From Paenibacillus sp. SYP-B3998 (lineage in GTDB: Bacteria; Bacillota; Bacilli; Paenibacillales; NBRC-103111): a stretch of DNA of 64,000 nucleotides. The DNA lies in the NCBI RefSeq assembly GCF_010820665.1, contig NZ_JAAIKC010000011.1, forward strand, positions 1 to 64,000, in the 5' to 3' direction. A model generated the notes under the pieces. The model saw only the letters and a program-made list of their open reading frames with translations, was not told where the DNA came from and did no database searches. The position numbers were made by a program, and so were the translations under genes. Below are positions 29,092-39,043 of this stretch, piece by piece; the first letter of the stretch is position 1, and each line of letters opens with the position of its first letter.

Positions 29092-31089
29092 CTAGGCCTC
29101 AGCTTTCATTTCCATAATTGCATCACGCAGCTCCGCAGCTCGCTCGAACTGCAAGTTCTTAGCGGCCTCTTTCATCTCGCCTTCTAAACGTTCAATGAGC
29201 GCAGCGCGATCCTTCTTCGACATCTTCGCGCCTTTAATATCGCTTAGATAATCCGCTTTCTGCTCAGCTACTTTCGTAGCCTCAATTACATCACGAATTT
29301 TCTTAGCAATCGTCTGTGGTGTAATGCCTTGCGCTACGTTATGCGCTTCTTGAATACTGCGACGACGACTCGTCTCGTAGATTGCCTTTTGCATCGAGTC
29401 GGTTATTTTATCTCCGTACATAATGACACGTCCATCGGAGTTACGCGCAGCGCGACCAATCGTTTGGATTAGAGAGCGCTCTGAGCGCAGGAAGCCTTCT
29501 TTGTCCGCATCTAAAATAGCGACTAAAGAAACCTCTGGCAAGTCAAGACCCTCTCTTAAAAGATTGATCCCTACAAGGACGTGAAAGGTTCCTAAACGCA
29601 AATCGCGGAGAATCTGCATCCGTTCAAAAGTTTTGATATCGGAGTGCAAATAACGAATTTTGATGCCGATTTCTTTGAAGTAATCGGTTAAATCTTCCGC
29701 CATCTTCTTCGTTAACGTCGTCACCAAAACGCGCTCATCCTTACGAATTCGGTCTTGAATCTCAGCCAGCAAATCATCAATTTGCCCTTTGGTAGGTCTA
29801 ACTTCAATTATAGGATCCAATAAACCCGTTGGACGAATGATCTGTTGCGTCATTTCTGGACAATGTTCAAGCTCATAAGGTCCTGGTGTTGCTGATATAT
29901 ATAAAATCTGACTTATTTTCTCTTCGAATTCTTCAAAGCGAAGCGGTCGGTTATCCAGTGCAGAAGGCAGACGAAAACCATGATCTACGAGCACTTCTTT
30001 TCGTGCTTTATCTCCATTGTACATCGCACGGATTTGCGGCAATGTCACGTGGGATTCATCGACCATGAACAGCATATCTTCAGGGAAATAATCGATCAAG
30101 GTATACGGCGTTGCCCCACGTTCCCGAAACGTGAGAGGTCCCGAATAGTTCTCGATACCTGAACAAAAGCCCATTTCCTGCATCATTTCCATATCATAGC
30201 GCGTCCGTTGCTCTAGTCGCTGGGCCTCCAAAAGCTTTCCTTGCTCGCGCAGTTCCGTTAGTCGTTCCTCTAGCTCACGCTCAATATCCACAAGCGCCCG
30301 CTTCATAGAATCTTCATGCGTCACAAAGTGAGACGCCGGGAAAATCGCAATATGTTCGCGTTCTCCAACAATCTCTCCAGTAAGTACGTTAATCTCCGTT
30401 ATCCGTTCGATTTCATCGCCAAACAATTCAACCCGTACCGCTTGTTCGCCATGGGAAGCCGGAAAAATCTCAACGACATCCCCACGAACTCGAAACGTAC
30501 CCCGCACGAAATTCATATCATTTCTCTGATACTGAATATCGACCAGTCGGTGCAGAATCTCATTTCGTGATTTCTCCATCCCTACACGCAAAGAAAGCAG
30601 CAAAGATCCGTATTCCATCGGCGAGCCTAACCCGTAAATACAAGACACGCTCGCAACAATAATAACATCACGACGCTCAAACAACGAACTTGTCGCGGAA
30701 TGACGAAGCTTATCAATTTCTTCATTAATACTTGAGTCTTTCTCGATGTAGGTGTCAGAGGATGCAATGTAGGCTTCTGGTTGGTAATAATCGTAGTAAC
30801 TAACGAAATAGGAGACGGCATTATGAGGGAAAAATTCCTTAAATTCACTGCACAGCTGTGCGGCTAGCGTTTTATTATGTGCAATGATCAGAGTAGGACG
30901 ATTCAACTTTGCAATGACCTGAGCAGCTGTAAACGTCTTACCTGTTCCCGTAGCACCGAGAAGCGTCTGATGCTTATTTCCCGCCTGAATACTGCTGACC
31001 AGTTCCTCGATAGCTCTTGGCTGGTCTCCTTGCGGGGAAAATTCCGATACAAGCTCAAATTTTTTTGGACTGACCACAATTTCATTCAT
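29092..31089 (-). CDS. uvrB: excinuclease ABC subunit B
   Basis: The 665-residue helicase-like damage verifier that loads UvrC. Motifs: Walker [14 protein letters not shown] (about 42-54), the beta-hairpin [10 protein letters not shown] that grips DNA, DESHV (Walker B), and a C-terminal UVR domain (about 625-660) that binds UvrC, with [22 protein letters not shown]. The start is ATG 31087-31089 with TAGGTGA upstream. Transcription is from the promoter at 31217-31245, which carries a LexA-like site at 31195-31206. Confidence 0.97.
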   Translation of the reverse strand: MNEIVVSPKKFELVSEFSPQGDQPRAIEELVSSIQAGNKHQTLLGATGTGKTFTAAQVIAKLNRPTLIIAHNKTLAAQLCSEFKEFFPHNAVSYFVSYYDYYQPEAYIASSDTYIEKDSSINEEIDKLRHSATSSLFERRDVIIVASVSCIYGLGSPMEYGSLLLSLRVGMEKSRNEILHRLVDIQYQRNDMNFVRGTFRVRGDVVEIFPASHGEQAVRVELFGDEIERITEINVLTGEIVGEREHIAIFPASHFVTHEDSMKRALVDIERELEERLTELREQGKLLEAQRLEQRTRYDMEMMQEMGFCSGIENYSGPLTFRERGATPYTLIDYFPEDMLFMVDESHVTLPQIRAMYNGDKARKEVLVDHGFRLPSALDNRPLRFEEFEEKISQILYISATPGPYELEHCPEMTQQIIRPTGLLDPIIEVRPTKGQIDDLLAEIQDRIRKDERVLVTTLTKKMAEDLTDYFKEIGIKIRYLHSDIKTFERMQILRDLRLGTFHVLVGINLLREGLDLPEVSLVAILDADKEGFLRSERSLIQTIGRAARNSDGRVIMYGDKITDSMQKAIYETSRRRSIQEAHNVAQGITPQTIAKKIRDVIEATKVAEQKADYLSDIKGAKMSKKDRAALIERLEGEMKEAAKNLQFERAAELRDAIMEMKAEA

Positions 31090-31194
31090 CCATTATCACC
31101 TACACTATGGAAATAAATCGAACTTTTATCCTATAAACTTTCAGTTTGCAATTTCCGATAAAGAAGTAGAACTTCCAACATTTCCTTCTAATAA

Positions 31195-31206
31195 GAATGT
31201 TTGTTC
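31195..31206. promoter_or_regulatory. LexA (DinR)-like SOS box
   Basis: GAATGTTTGTTC on the plus strand, or GAACAAACATTC on the minus strand, matches the Firmicute SOS core GAACNNNNGTTC at seven of eight fixed positions. It lies 10 bases downstream of the uvrB -10 box, where a repressor would block initiation. uvrBA is a known SOS operon in Bacillus. Confidence 0.65.
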
Positions 31207-31216
31207 TGGTTTTCCC

Positions 31217-31245
31217 ATTATACTCTTTTTACACCATTGATGCAA
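31217..31245 (-). promoter_or_regulatory. uvrBA promoter
   Basis: On the minus strand there is TTGCAT (31240-31245), a 17-base spacer and a perfect TATAAT (31217-31222), about 128 bases upstream of the uvrB start codon. Confidence 0.75.
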
Positions 31246-31350
31246 ACGGCAATATGTGTTTATACCGATTTAACCTTGATGCATGCGGCATCATTTTCAA
31301 TGCCTTTTCTCTCTATTCTTTCTTAATGCTAATGTAGGAGTGGTACAAAC

Positions 31351-32145
31351 ATGGATTTGACAACAGTTTTAGGATTACTTTTAGGTCTTGCAGGTTTAAT
31401 CGGTGGTTATATGTGGGATGGCGGGCACATCAGCTCATTAATTATCCCTAGCGCCATGTTGATCGTGTTCGCTGGGACGTTCGGAGCCGTGGCGATCAGT
31501 TTTCCTGGTTCTATTTTAGCCACGATTCCTGCAGCATTAAAAATTGCTTTCAAACAAGAGAAGCGTGATTCCGCTTCCACTATTGACGAAATCGTCGATA
31601 TGGCCACGATCGCTCGCAGAGAAGGCGTTCTTGCCTTAGAACAACGTGCTCAAGAACATACAAACCCCTTCCTTAAAGACGGGCTGTTAATGGTTGTTGA
31701 CGGTACAGACCCCGAACTTACACGACAAATTCTTGAATTAGAGATGGACGCGATTGAGCATCGAATCGATCATATGTCCAAAATTTTTGAGGCTGGCGGC
31801 GGATATGCACCTACGATGGGAATTATCGGTACGGTTATGGGATTGATTCACGTTTTAGGCAACCTTGAAAATCCCTCAACCCTAGGACCTGCAATTGCTG
31901 TTGCTTTTACAGCCACACTCTATGGCGTTATGAGCGCCAACTTAGTTTACCTGCCAATTGCAAGTAAAATTAAGCTTCGCGGCAAAGAGTTGATCTCTGA
32001 AATGGAACTAATGCTTGAGGGTATCCTTGCTCTTCAAGCTGGAGAAAACCCTCAACTAATTAAGAAGAAACTGACCTCCTTCCTTCATGACAAGTCGTCG
32101 AAGAAACCGGTAGAGGCAGGTGCTGATCATGGCGAGGAGAGGTAA
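31351..32145 (+). CDS. motP: flagellar stator subunit MotP/MotA
   Basis: A 264-residue four-helix stator protein that forms, with the next gene, an ion channel driving flagellar rotation. Features: the first helix at about 4-20, the conserved cytoplasmic segment with LEQRAQEHTNPFLKDGLLMVVDG, and the channel helices with GYAPTMGIIGTVMGLIHVLGNL. Close to MotP rather than MotA, because of its partner's MotS-like helix. The start has TAGGAGTGG 8 bases upstream. A weak sigma-D-like -10 (ACCGATTT at 31264-31271) lies upstream but has no good -35. Confidence 0.88.
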   Translation: MDLTTVLGLLLGLAGLIGGYMWDGGHISSLIIPSAMLIVFAGTFGAVAISFPGSILATIPAALKIAFKQEKRDSASTIDEIVDMATIARREGVLALEQRAQEHTNPFLKDGLLMVVDGTDPELTRQILELEMDAIEHRIDHMSKIFEAGGGYAPTMGIIGTVMGLIHVLGNLENPSTLGPAIAVAFTATLYGVMSANLVYLPIASKIKLRGKELISEMELMLEGILALQAGENPQLIKKKLTSFLHDKSSKKPVEAGADHGEER

Positions 32146-32953
32146 AAAGCAAGAAGAACACGTCAACCATGAAAGATGGCTCATTACATACGCCGATTTA
32201 ATCACCTTGCTTCTTGTATTTTTCATCATCATGTATTCGATGAGTAAAGTCGATGTTCAAAAGTATGCCGTTCTGGCTCAGATATTAAACATGCAGTTCC
32301 AGAAAGCCGACTCCGTTCTGGACCAAGGTAAAGGCATCAGCGGCCAAATGACCCCTAAACAAGGGGATGCTGACAGCAAGGATAAAGATTATACCCAGCA
32401 CAATCAAGACGTTCAAAAGGAAGAACATTCGAAGACAAAACCAGAGGACAGCGAAAAAGAGAAGAAGGAGAAAGAACTTCAAGACCTCTTAAAACAAATC
32501 CAAGCTTACATCAAGGATCAAAATATCGAAGCGCAGGTGTCGGCCAGCGATACGGATCGAGGCGTAGCCATTACACTTAATGATCTGTTCTTATTTGATC
32601 TAGGCAAAGCGGATCTGAAAAATCCTTCCTTTCCAATTCTTCAAAAGTTAGCTTCGCTGTTTCCAACGCTCAACAGTAAAGTTAGTATCGAAGGCCATAC
32701 AGATAACCTACCATTAGCAACTGGCTCTCCTTATAAAGACAACTGGGGCTTATCGTTCGCCCGATCATTATCGGTACTTCGGTATTTTAGCGATACAGCA
32801 GGGCTCGATGACAACAAATTTATTGCTACAGCTTATGCGGATACGATGCCCAAAGCTAACAATGATAGTGATGAGAACCGAGCTAAAAACCGACGCGTCG
32901 AAATCATCGTGCTGCGCGACGGTGTGTCCCCCGTCTCGACCGGTAATAAATAA
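32129..32953 (+). CDS. motS: flagellar stator subunit MotS/MotB
   Basis: A 274-residue protein with one membrane helix (about 17-37) holding the ion-binding aspartate in TYADLITLL (Asp23). A charged linker rich in Lys/Glu/Gln (about 65-130) follows, then a C-terminal OmpA-like peptidoglycan-binding domain with EGHTDNLPL and NRAKNRRVEI. The sequence LLVFFIIMYSMSKVD after the aspartate is of MotS type, suggesting Na+ coupling; this is inference. The start is ATG 32129, overlapping the end of motP by 17 bases, so translation is probably coupled. Confidence 0.88.
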   Translation: MARRGKKQEEHVNHERWLITYADLITLLLVFFIIMYSMSKVDVQKYAVLAQILNMQFQKADSVLDQGKGISGQMTPKQGDADSKDKDYTQHNQDVQKEEHSKTKPEDSEKEKKEKELQDLLKQIQAYIKDQNIEAQVSASDTDRGVAITLNDLFLFDLGKADLKNPSFPILQKLASLFPTLNSKVSIEGHTDNLPLATGSPYKDNWGLSFARSLSVLRYFSDTAGLDDNKFIATAYADTMPKANNDSDENRAKNRRVEIIVLRDGVSPVSTGNK

Positions 32954-32957
32954 CAGC

Positions 32958-32992
32958 AAGACCCTGCATCTCACGGTGAGATACAGGGTCTT
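32958..32992 (+). terminator. terminator of motPS
   Basis: AAGACCCTG (32958-32966) pairs with CAGGGTCTT (32984-32992), with an inner ATCTCAC / GTGAGAT stem and a following TTTTTC. On the minus strand it could also serve minJ, although the T-run there is poor. Confidence 0.85.
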
Positions 32993-33005
32993 TTTCATCT
33001 ATTTA

Positions 33006-34289
33006 TCACATTGGCTTCGTCGAATCATTCGATAGGAGCCCTGTTAGCTTACTACGTAAATAGGAGAACAGATGCAGCGGTCGATACTCAACATAGTAAA
33101 GCGCATGCTGATCTGGGGCTAGAATTATGCCCAATTGATGATGATCACCGGAAAAAATACCCCGCTGCAGAAAGCGCACTTCCCCCTGCTCATTCAGCAC
33201 TTCAAGCTTACAAAAAGCTGAGTTCAACTGCATGGCCGCATGGAGATCCGCTTTACTTAAAATCTTATGCCCGTTCACCTTGTGAATGATTTCTCCGGTT
33301 ACAATCCCCATACCTTCTGCTGGACTATTAGGTACAACGGACAAGACCATAAGACCGCGCGAGGAATGAACAAACAATGGACTTTGCTTTGCATCCACCC
33401 AGCGGTTATAACTGATTAGCGCTTCATGTAAACCAATACTTAGCACTGCAGCTACAATAATAACCGGCGACCAATAGTTAGAAACGATAGCTGCTCCCAA
33501 TACGATCATACCGTACAAGTACAGAAGCTTAGCGCTTTGCCGTGTTTGGATTCTAGGTAGCTTGGAAATCGTCAGCTCCGTGAAGCCAATCATCGCTGGG
33601 AAGGCCAGTAAACTCCATCCTGATGCAAGATCTGCATCTAGCAGTGTCCACCACGGAAGTCCACCCGTACTGCCACCAGCAAGCGGTACAAGTAAAAATA
33701 ACGGAATCGGCCAGAAACCTTGCAGTTGATGTGCACCGATTATTCTCCCTCTTTTCCCTTCAAGAAATAAGGGAGTTGCCATCCGAGTTCCTTGATAACC
33801 TACCATGATCCCCTCCAACAGATGGAGAACAGCTACGATAATTAGCAATGAAGGAATGTCTGCCCGTACGACGATATCCAACATAGGTACAGTTTCCTGA
33901 AGGCTAGCAATATTGGGCAACCACGCAGCCACAGCATGCGCTATACCAAGGATACCAACGGCATAAGCCAGACATAAAAATCGAACACGTATGATCAGTA
34001 AAACGATTGAGATTGCCCATAAAAGCACGATCACATCGGCTTGGACGGTGACACCAGCAAAAAGCATCAAAACAGAAGCACTAATTCCGCCAACCCATCC
34101 CCAAAGTACGGTTCGCCAACTCTCGTCCAGCAGAGAATGTAGCTTCGTATGGAACAGTTTGCGCTCCATTTGCACTTGCTTACGATAGTGCAGCACGATA
34201 AACAGGATACCTATATAGTAAAAAGGATTTAGAAACAGCTGCAGCACAGCCTGTAATAATCTTTCCAAGAGTTGAATCAATAGTTCCAT
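33006..34289 (-). CDS. minJ: MinJ-like PDZ membrane protein (cell division positioning)
   Basis: A 427-residue protein with about eight to nine membrane segments and a C-terminal PDZ domain (about 315-385, VVPNSPAEGMGIVTGEIIHKVNGHKI). In Bacillus, MinJ links DivIVA at the poles to MinD and so blocks division near the poles. The identification rests on topology, the PDZ position and the neighbourhood ctpB-ftsX-ftsE on one side and uvrB on the other, which is also that of minJ in Bacillus. AAGGAG lies 10 bases before the ATG. A terminator-like hairpin at 34319-34348 separates it from ctpB. Confidence 0.78.
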   Translation of the reverse strand: MELLIQLLERLLQAVLQLFLNPFYYIGILFIVLHYRKQVQMERKLFHTKLHSLLDESWRTVLWGWVGGISASVLMLFAGVTVQADVIVLLWAISIVLLIIRVRFLCLAYAVGILGIAHAVAAWLPNIASLQETVPMLDIVVRADIPSLLIIVAVLHLLEGIMVGYQGTRMATPLFLEGKRGRIIGAHQLQGFWPIPLFLLVPLAGGSTGGLPWWTLLDADLASGWSLLAFPAMIGFTELTISKLPRIQTRQSAKLLYLYGMIVLGAAIVSNYWSPVIIVAAVLSIGLHEALISYNRWVDAKQSPLFVHSSRGLMVLSVVPNSPAEGMGIVTGEIIHKVNGHKILSKADLHAAMQLNSAFCKLEVLNEQGEVRFLQRGIFSGDHHQLGIILAPDQHALYYVEYRPLHLFSYLRSKLTGLLSNDSTKPM

Positions 34290-34318
34290 ACGATTCGGGG
34301 CTCCTTGATCAAAAAGAA

Positions 34319-34348
34319 ATAGGAAGGCTGCTACAGCAACCTCCCTAT
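34319..34348 (-). terminator. terminator of ctpB
   Basis: An imperfect hairpin with outer arms ATAGG / CCTAT and inner GCTG / CAGC. On the minus strand it is followed by TTCTTTTT. It lies only 30 bases before the minJ start codon, so it may act as an attenuator between ctpB and minJ. Confidence 0.65.
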
Positions 34349-34413
34349 ACTATTTCGACTATGCTGAGCTCATTTCCTGCTGAACTCGGCTATTTTCCAA
34401 CAACTAAGCAACT

Positions 34414-35889
34414 TTATTTCCCAAGCTGTTTCAGCAATTCTTGAACAGCCGCTTTCAATTGCACATCATTTTTCGGTTCTCGAATTTGGGAGAGAACCGA
34501 CTTCTCCAGCTTTGTTGCCGTTTCCGTATCCACTTCCCCCGTCATTGGGAGACCATTCGTACGTTGGAATGCCTTCACCGCGGTTACAGTCTTGTCATTG
34601 AAGTAACCGTCTGTCCGTTCTGTCGCGAAGCCGATTCCCGACAGCATCAATTGCAAATTCTTCACATCATCACTTGTATTATCCTGCTTTAATACCATTT
34701 TCTTAGAGATTGGCGCTGCTTTAAAGTAAGCAGGTTGTTCAACAACGATATCTGGTTGGATACCTTTCTTGTGAATCCAATTACCATTAGGTGTTAACCA
34801 TTTATACACGGTCATCTTGATATTGCTGCCGTCGCCCATTTCCTTCTCAAAAGTCACTTGAACCGTGCCTTTCCCGTAGGACGTCTCACCTATGATTTTA
34901 CTGCCCACAGCTTCTTGGAACGCTCCAGCCAAAATCTCAGAAGCGCTGGCGCTTCCCTTATTCACGAGAACAGTTACAGGATAGGCCTTGCCCTTGCCTG
35001 TCGAAGGCGTTGGTTCTCGCTTCCCATCACGGTTCTCCACTTGCAGGATCGGTTTGCCACTTTGAACGAAAGGATTCACGATGTCCACAACCACATTCAG
35101 CAGACCACCTGGATCGTTGCGCACGTCGATGACCAGCCCCTTCATCCCCTTCGCTTCAAGGCTCTTCAGTTCTTCCGCGAAGCGTGTAGCCGTATTAGAT
35201 GAGAACTGCCGGATTTCAATCTTTCCAATTTGATCCGGCAACATTTCGGCATGGACCGTTTCCACATCAATGTTATCCCGTACAACGATAACTTGAATCG
35301 GGTCACCTACGCCTTGACGGGCCAGTTCAAGCTTGGCCTGCGTGCCCTTCGGGCCGCGAATCTTCATAACCGCCTGATTAAGCGTAAGTCCATCTAACTT
35401 ATCGCCGTTTACGGAGACGATTACGTCATTCGCTTGAATGCCCGCTTTCTCAGCCGGTGATCCTTTAATTGGAGAGACAATGACGAATTTGCCTTCATCA
35501 ATGGAAACTTCCGCGCCGATCCCCTGGAAAGAAGACGAAATACTTTCATCAAATTGCTTCGCTTCCTTCTGATCCATATATACCGTGAACGGATCTTCGA
35601 GGGATTCAAGCATCCCGTTAATTGCGCCATTAACCAGCTTATCATGGTCCATTTGTTTCAAAAATTTACTCTCGATCAGTTGATACGTAGTCGAAATTTT
35701 GCTCAAATCCTTACTTGATAAACCAGAAGAAGTTGAGGCAGACGCTGCTGCGCTCCCCGCAGGCTTTTCTTTCCAACCCAAAAATGTCGAGGAGTCTACA
35801 ATCGTTAATGTCAAAATACTGCTTGCAAACATCGTTATCAAAACAAAAGCAAGCACGGTGCGTCCTTTAAATTGCACAGCGTGTTTCAC
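34414..35889 (-). CDS. ctpB: C-terminal processing peptidase CtpB (S41 family)
   Basis: A secreted or membrane-anchored serine protease; in Bacillus CtpB cuts SpoIVFA to trigger sigma-K activation in sporulation. The 491 residues have an N-terminal signal anchor (about 10-30), a PDZ domain (about 125-205) and the S41 catalytic dyad in KGSASASEI (Ser315) and SYGKGTVQ (Lys340, Gln344). There is also an added C-terminal peptidoglycan-binding domain (about 410-465, NLQLMLSGIGF, AVKAFQRTNGLP). It follows the M23 peptidase gene on the same strand. Confidence 0.92.
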   Translation of the reverse strand: MKHAVQFKGRTVLAFVLITMFASSILTLTIVDSSTFLGWKEKPAGSAAASASTSSGLSSKDLSKISTTYQLIESKFLKQMDHDKLVNGAINGMLESLEDPFTVYMDQKEAKQFDESISSSFQGIGAEVSIDEGKFVIVSPIKGSPAEKAGIQANDVIVSVNGDKLDGLTLNQAVMKIRGPKGTQAKLELARQGVGDPIQVIVVRDNIDVETVHAEMLPDQIGKIEIRQFSSNTATRFAEELKSLEAKGMKGLVIDVRNDPGGLLNVVVDIVNPFVQSGKPILQVENRDGKREPTPSTGKGKAYPVTVLVNKGSASASEILAGAFQEAVGSKIIGETSYGKGTVQVTFEKEMGDGSNIKMTVYKWLTPNGNWIHKKGIQPDIVVEQPAYFKAAPISKKMVLKQDNTSDDVKNLQLMLSGIGFATERTDGYFNDKTVTAVKAFQRTNGLPMTGEVDTETATKLEKSVLSQIREPKNDVQLKAAVQELLKQLGK

Positions 35890-35967
35890 ACCCCTTTTTC
35901 CTTAACCCATTTGAGTACTGCTTGTTTTAGTATATGACAAGCTAGCCTCGTTTTATAACCAGTTGTC

Positions 35968-37158
35968 CTATCTCAAGTAGGGTTTGGGATCGGTCGGTAC
36001 TTCGTTTATCCTTACTTCAAAATGCAAGTGGTTTCCGGTCGATTGACCCGTTGAGCCGACGCCTGCGATTTTTTGTCCGCGCTTCACGGTATCGCCTACT
36101 TTCACGTAAATACCATCATTCATGATATGCCCATAAGCAGTCCACAAACCATTGCCGTGATTTAGAATGATGTAATTGCCGTACCCGTTCATCCAAGAAG
36201 CGTAGATGACTGTTCCATTCTCAGCCGCTCGGATCTCCGTCCCTTTGGGAGCCCCCAAATCAATACCTTTATGGTTCTCCGATTTACCGGTTACCGGATT
36301 AATCCTATTGACGAAATCAGACGTAATCGGCGCCTGAACAGCGAGCGGATAGCCTAATTTACCGCCAGAATAAGTAAAAGGCGATTTCGCCTTGGAAGCT
36401 GCACGCTTTTTCTCCTGCAGCTCGGCCTCTTGCTTAGCCAATTGAGTGACCTGCCGCTCACTCTCTTCGGAAATATCTTCGAGCACTTTTTCCTGCTTGC
36501 TTAAGGAAGCAATTTTCACTTCTTTTTCTTTCTCTTTCACTTGCAAATCATCCCGAACCGCATCAGCTTGCGTATAAAGTATCTTTACTTTCTCTAGCTG
36601 TTGCTCCGTTTCCACTTTCTTCTGCTCTACCGTATCACGATCTTTTTTATTGGAGACCAGAATCTCTTTATCTTGATTCACAATAGATTGCAAAGCTTCC
36701 AGACGGTTCAAAAAGTCAGAAAAACTGGTCGCACTCATCAGCACGTCCATATAAGACACGAAACCATTCATATACATTAAGCGCAAGCGGGATTTCAGCA
36801 TTTGATCACGAGTCTCAACCCGCGCCTCCGCTTCGTCTAATTGTTTGCCGCTTTGTTCTAAAGTATCGGATACCTGATCAATCTGATTGTTCAATTCCGT
36901 CAGCTTTTTGCTCGCTGCATTCACTTGATCGAGAAGCGTCTTCATATCTTTGGTTGTTTGATCTTTTTCCGAGTGTACCTTCGTTATTTGATTCTGAGCG
37001 TCATTTGCTTTTTGCAGCATTTCTGATTTCTTCTTCTTAAGCTGAGACAGCTGCTGGTCGATCTTATCCGTTGTTGAAGCGGCATACCCTGCATAAGGAA
37101 TTACCAACGTTCCCGCAATACCGAGCGACAACAACACGGGCAGAATCTTCTTCTTCAA
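35968..37158 (-). CDS. M23 peptidoglycan endopeptidase with coiled coil (EnvC-like)
   Basis: A 396-residue secreted protein: signal peptide ending near AGYAAS, long coiled coil (about 30-270) and C-terminal LytM domain with zinc-site motifs NHKGIDLG and NHLHFEVR plus HGNGLWTAYGH. Such proteins are activated at the membrane by FtsEX, whose genes lie directly upstream, so this is probably the FtsEX-controlled wall hydrolase. The start is TTG 37156-37158, because GGGGAGG lies 8 bases upstream and the signal peptide then begins at residue 2; a reading from 37275 would add about 39 unrelated residues. Confidence 0.88.
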   Translation of the reverse strand: MKKKILPVLLSLGIAGTLVIPYAGYAASTTDKIDQQLSQLKKKKSEMLQKANDAQNQITKVHSEKDQTTKDMKTLLDQVNAASKKLTELNNQIDQVSDTLEQSGKQLDEAEARVETRDQMLKSRLRLMYMNGFVSYMDVLMSATSFSDFLNRLEALQSIVNQDKEILVSNKKDRDTVEQKKVETEQQLEKVKILYTQADAVRDDLQVKEKEKEVKIASLSKQEKVLEDISEESERQVTQLAKQEAELQEKKRAASKAKSPFTYSGGKLGYPLAVQAPITSDFVNRINPVTGKSENHKGIDLGAPKGTEIRAAENGTVIYASWMNGYGNYIILNHGNGLWTAYGHIMNDGIYVKVGDTVKRGQKIAGVGSTGQSTGNHLHFEVRINEVPTDPKPYLR

Positions 37159-37232
37159 GCACTTAGCCTCCCCATTCTTCCAAACCAAATCTGGAAAACT
37201 TATTCTAGTGAATCGGTGTATCCTATCATCTC

Positions 37233-38150
37233 TTAAACACGCAAAAATTTTCGCACAGAAATCAAGCTTCCCCATATGCCGATAACCATCCCAATGCCAA
37301 GTAAAAGTGCCGTCAGCTTGAAGCTGATGTCGTTAAAGGGCGTTAATTTAATCATCATCAAACTAAGATCAAGCGAGCCTGTATTCATAAGCTTCCAATA
37401 CCCGCCTAAAATGACCCCAATAGGGATAACCGAACCTATGAAACCTAGTAAGGCACCTTCTATAAAAAATGGCCAACGAATAAAAGAGTTCGTTGCACCT
37501 ACCAACTTCATAATTGAGATTTCTTTGCGTCTAGCCAGAATCGTGATCTTAATCGTATTAGCAATGAGAAATACTGCGGTAAACGATAATAAAATTACAA
37601 TACCAAAGCCAATCCAACGAGCGATCTGCGTCACTTTAAATAAAGCTTCTACAGTGCCCTTGCCATAATTCACTTTGTAAATCGGTTTAGGATCTTTACC
37701 TATATTCAGCGAGCTGACTTGATCAGCAACCGCCGCAACATTCCTTGGTTCGTCCACCTCAATGGTGAAAGCATCGTTAAGCGGATTGTTTTCTCCGTCG
37801 AATCCTTCGAGGAGAGCTTTACCACTGTCCCCAAGCTTTCCTCGCAAGTAAACAAGTCCTTCTTCTTTAGAGACGAACTTTACCGTCTTCACTTCAGGGA
37901 TACCCTTAATTTGATTCTGGAGTGCATCAATCTGCTGCTGAGGCGTATTAACTTCTAAATACACATTAATTTCAACTTGTTTTTCAATCTGATTGGCAAT
38001 ATCGTTGACATTTAACGTAATAAGTACAAAAATACCGAGAATAAATAAGGAGATGGAAATCGAACTAATTGATGCGAAAGTCATCCAACCGTTACGAACT
38101 ACGTTTTTTCCACCTTCGCGCAAATGACGAGAGATTGTACTAATCTTCAT
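37233..38150 (-). CDS. ftsX: cell division ABC transporter permease-like FtsX
   Basis: A 305-residue membrane protein with four membrane helices: one at about 20-42, then an extracellular domain (about 45-170), then three more. The conserved segment ARRKEISIMKLVGATNSFI is typical of FtsX. With FtsE it signals to periplasmic or wall hydrolases rather than moving a substrate. The start is ATG 38148-38150, with GGGGGGAA 7 bases upstream, overlapping the ftsE stop by 11 bases. The M23 peptidase follows after 74 bases. Confidence 0.94.
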   Translation of the reverse strand: MKISTISRHLREGGKNVVRNGWMTFASISSISISLFILGIFVLITLNVNDIANQIEKQVEINVYLEVNTPQQQIDALQNQIKGIPEVKTVKFVSKEEGLVYLRGKLGDSGKALLEGFDGENNPLNDAFTIEVDEPRNVAAVADQVSSLNIGKDPKPIYKVNYGKGTVEALFKVTQIARWIGFGIVILLSFTAVFLIANTIKITILARRKEISIMKLVGATNSFIRWPFFIEGALLGFIGSVIPIGVILGGYWKLMNTGSLDLSLMMIKLTPFNDISFKLTALLLGIGMVIGIWGSLISVRKFLRV

Positions 38151-38826
38151 AGCCGTATTCCCCCCGCGCTTCGTCACGCGCAATAAGCCCATGCTCAATA
38201 GCGATAACCCTTTTGCGCATCGTGTTGACGATTTCTTTGTTGTGAGTAGCCATGACGATCGTCGTGCCGCGGAAGTTGATTTCCTCCATCAATTTCATAA
38301 TGCCCCATGAAGTTTCAGGGTCGAGATTTCCTGTCGGTTCATCAGCAATAATGACGGATGGGTTGTTAATTATTGCCCGGGCAATGGCAACGCGCTGCTG
38401 TTCCCCCCCAGATAGTTGGGAAGGCAGTGAATTAGCCTTATCTTTCAACTTAACGAGTTCCAGTACTTCCATTGTGCGTTTCTTAATTTGCTTCTTTGGA
38501 GCTTCAATGACCTCCATCGCGAAAGAAATATTTTCGAAAATATTAAGTTTCGGAAGCAAGCGATAGTCCTGAAAAATAACGCCAATATTACGTCGCACAT
38601 AAGGAATCTTACGCTGCTTGAGCTTTTCCAAATTAAAACCGTTCACGAAAATTTGACCTTTAGTCGGCTTTTCTTCTCTATACATTAATTTCATAAAAGT
38701 AGATTTACCTGCGCCTGATGGCCCAACAACATAAACAAACTCGTTGCGGTCCACTTTTATATTAATCCCTCTCAATGCATGAGTGCCGTTGGAGTACGTT
38801 TTCCATACGTCCTGCATTTCGATCAC
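38140..38826 (-). CDS. ftsE: cell division ATP-binding protein FtsE
   Basis: Cytoplasmic ATPase partner of FtsX. Walker [10 protein letters not shown], signature [14 protein letters not shown], Walker [13 protein letters not shown] and H-loop ATHNKE are all present. The start is taken as GTG 38824-38826, giving an N terminus [15 protein letters not shown] that aligns with FtsE of Bacillus, with GGGATG upstream; ATG at 38841 would add five residues. In sporulating species FtsEX also affects the timing of asymmetric division. Confidence 0.94.
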   Translation of the reverse strand: MIEMQDVWKTYSNGTHALRGINIKVDRNEFVYVVGPSGAGKSTFMKLMYREEKPTKGQIFVNGFNLEKLKQRKIPYVRRNIGVIFQDYRLLPKLNIFENISFAMEVIEAPKKQIKKRTMEVLELVKLKDKANSLPSQLSGGEQQRVAIARAIINNPSVIIADEPTGNLDPETSWGIMKLMEEINFRGTTIVMATHNKEIVNTMRKRVIAIEHGLIARDEARGEYGYED

Positions 38827-38921
38827 AATATCACATCCCATTTTATAGATAGCCAGTATTCATTCGACATAAAAGCCGAAATCCCTTTAGAAGACCCAGA
38901 AAATTCGTGCCAATCACCCTC

Positions 38922-38951
38922 ATTATATCATTTTTCAGTAGATTATGAGAA
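38922..38951 (-). promoter_or_regulatory. candidate promoter of ftsEX
   Basis: On the minus strand there is TTCTCA (38946-38951), an 18-base spacer and a perfect TATAAT (38922-38927), about 96 bases before the ftsE start. Confidence 0.45.
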
Positions 38952-39043
38952 AGAATGCGCTAGTAATTTCAAACAGGAGAACCATCGCATGCGAATATGC
39001 GAAAAAAAACACCCCTGTAAAAGTCGGTTTTTCAACAAATCTT

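Noticed and set aside
31241-31271. A sigma-D promoter for motPS
   Set aside because: ACCGATTT resembles a sigma-D -10, but no TAAA lies 15-16 bases upstream; too weak to list as a feature.
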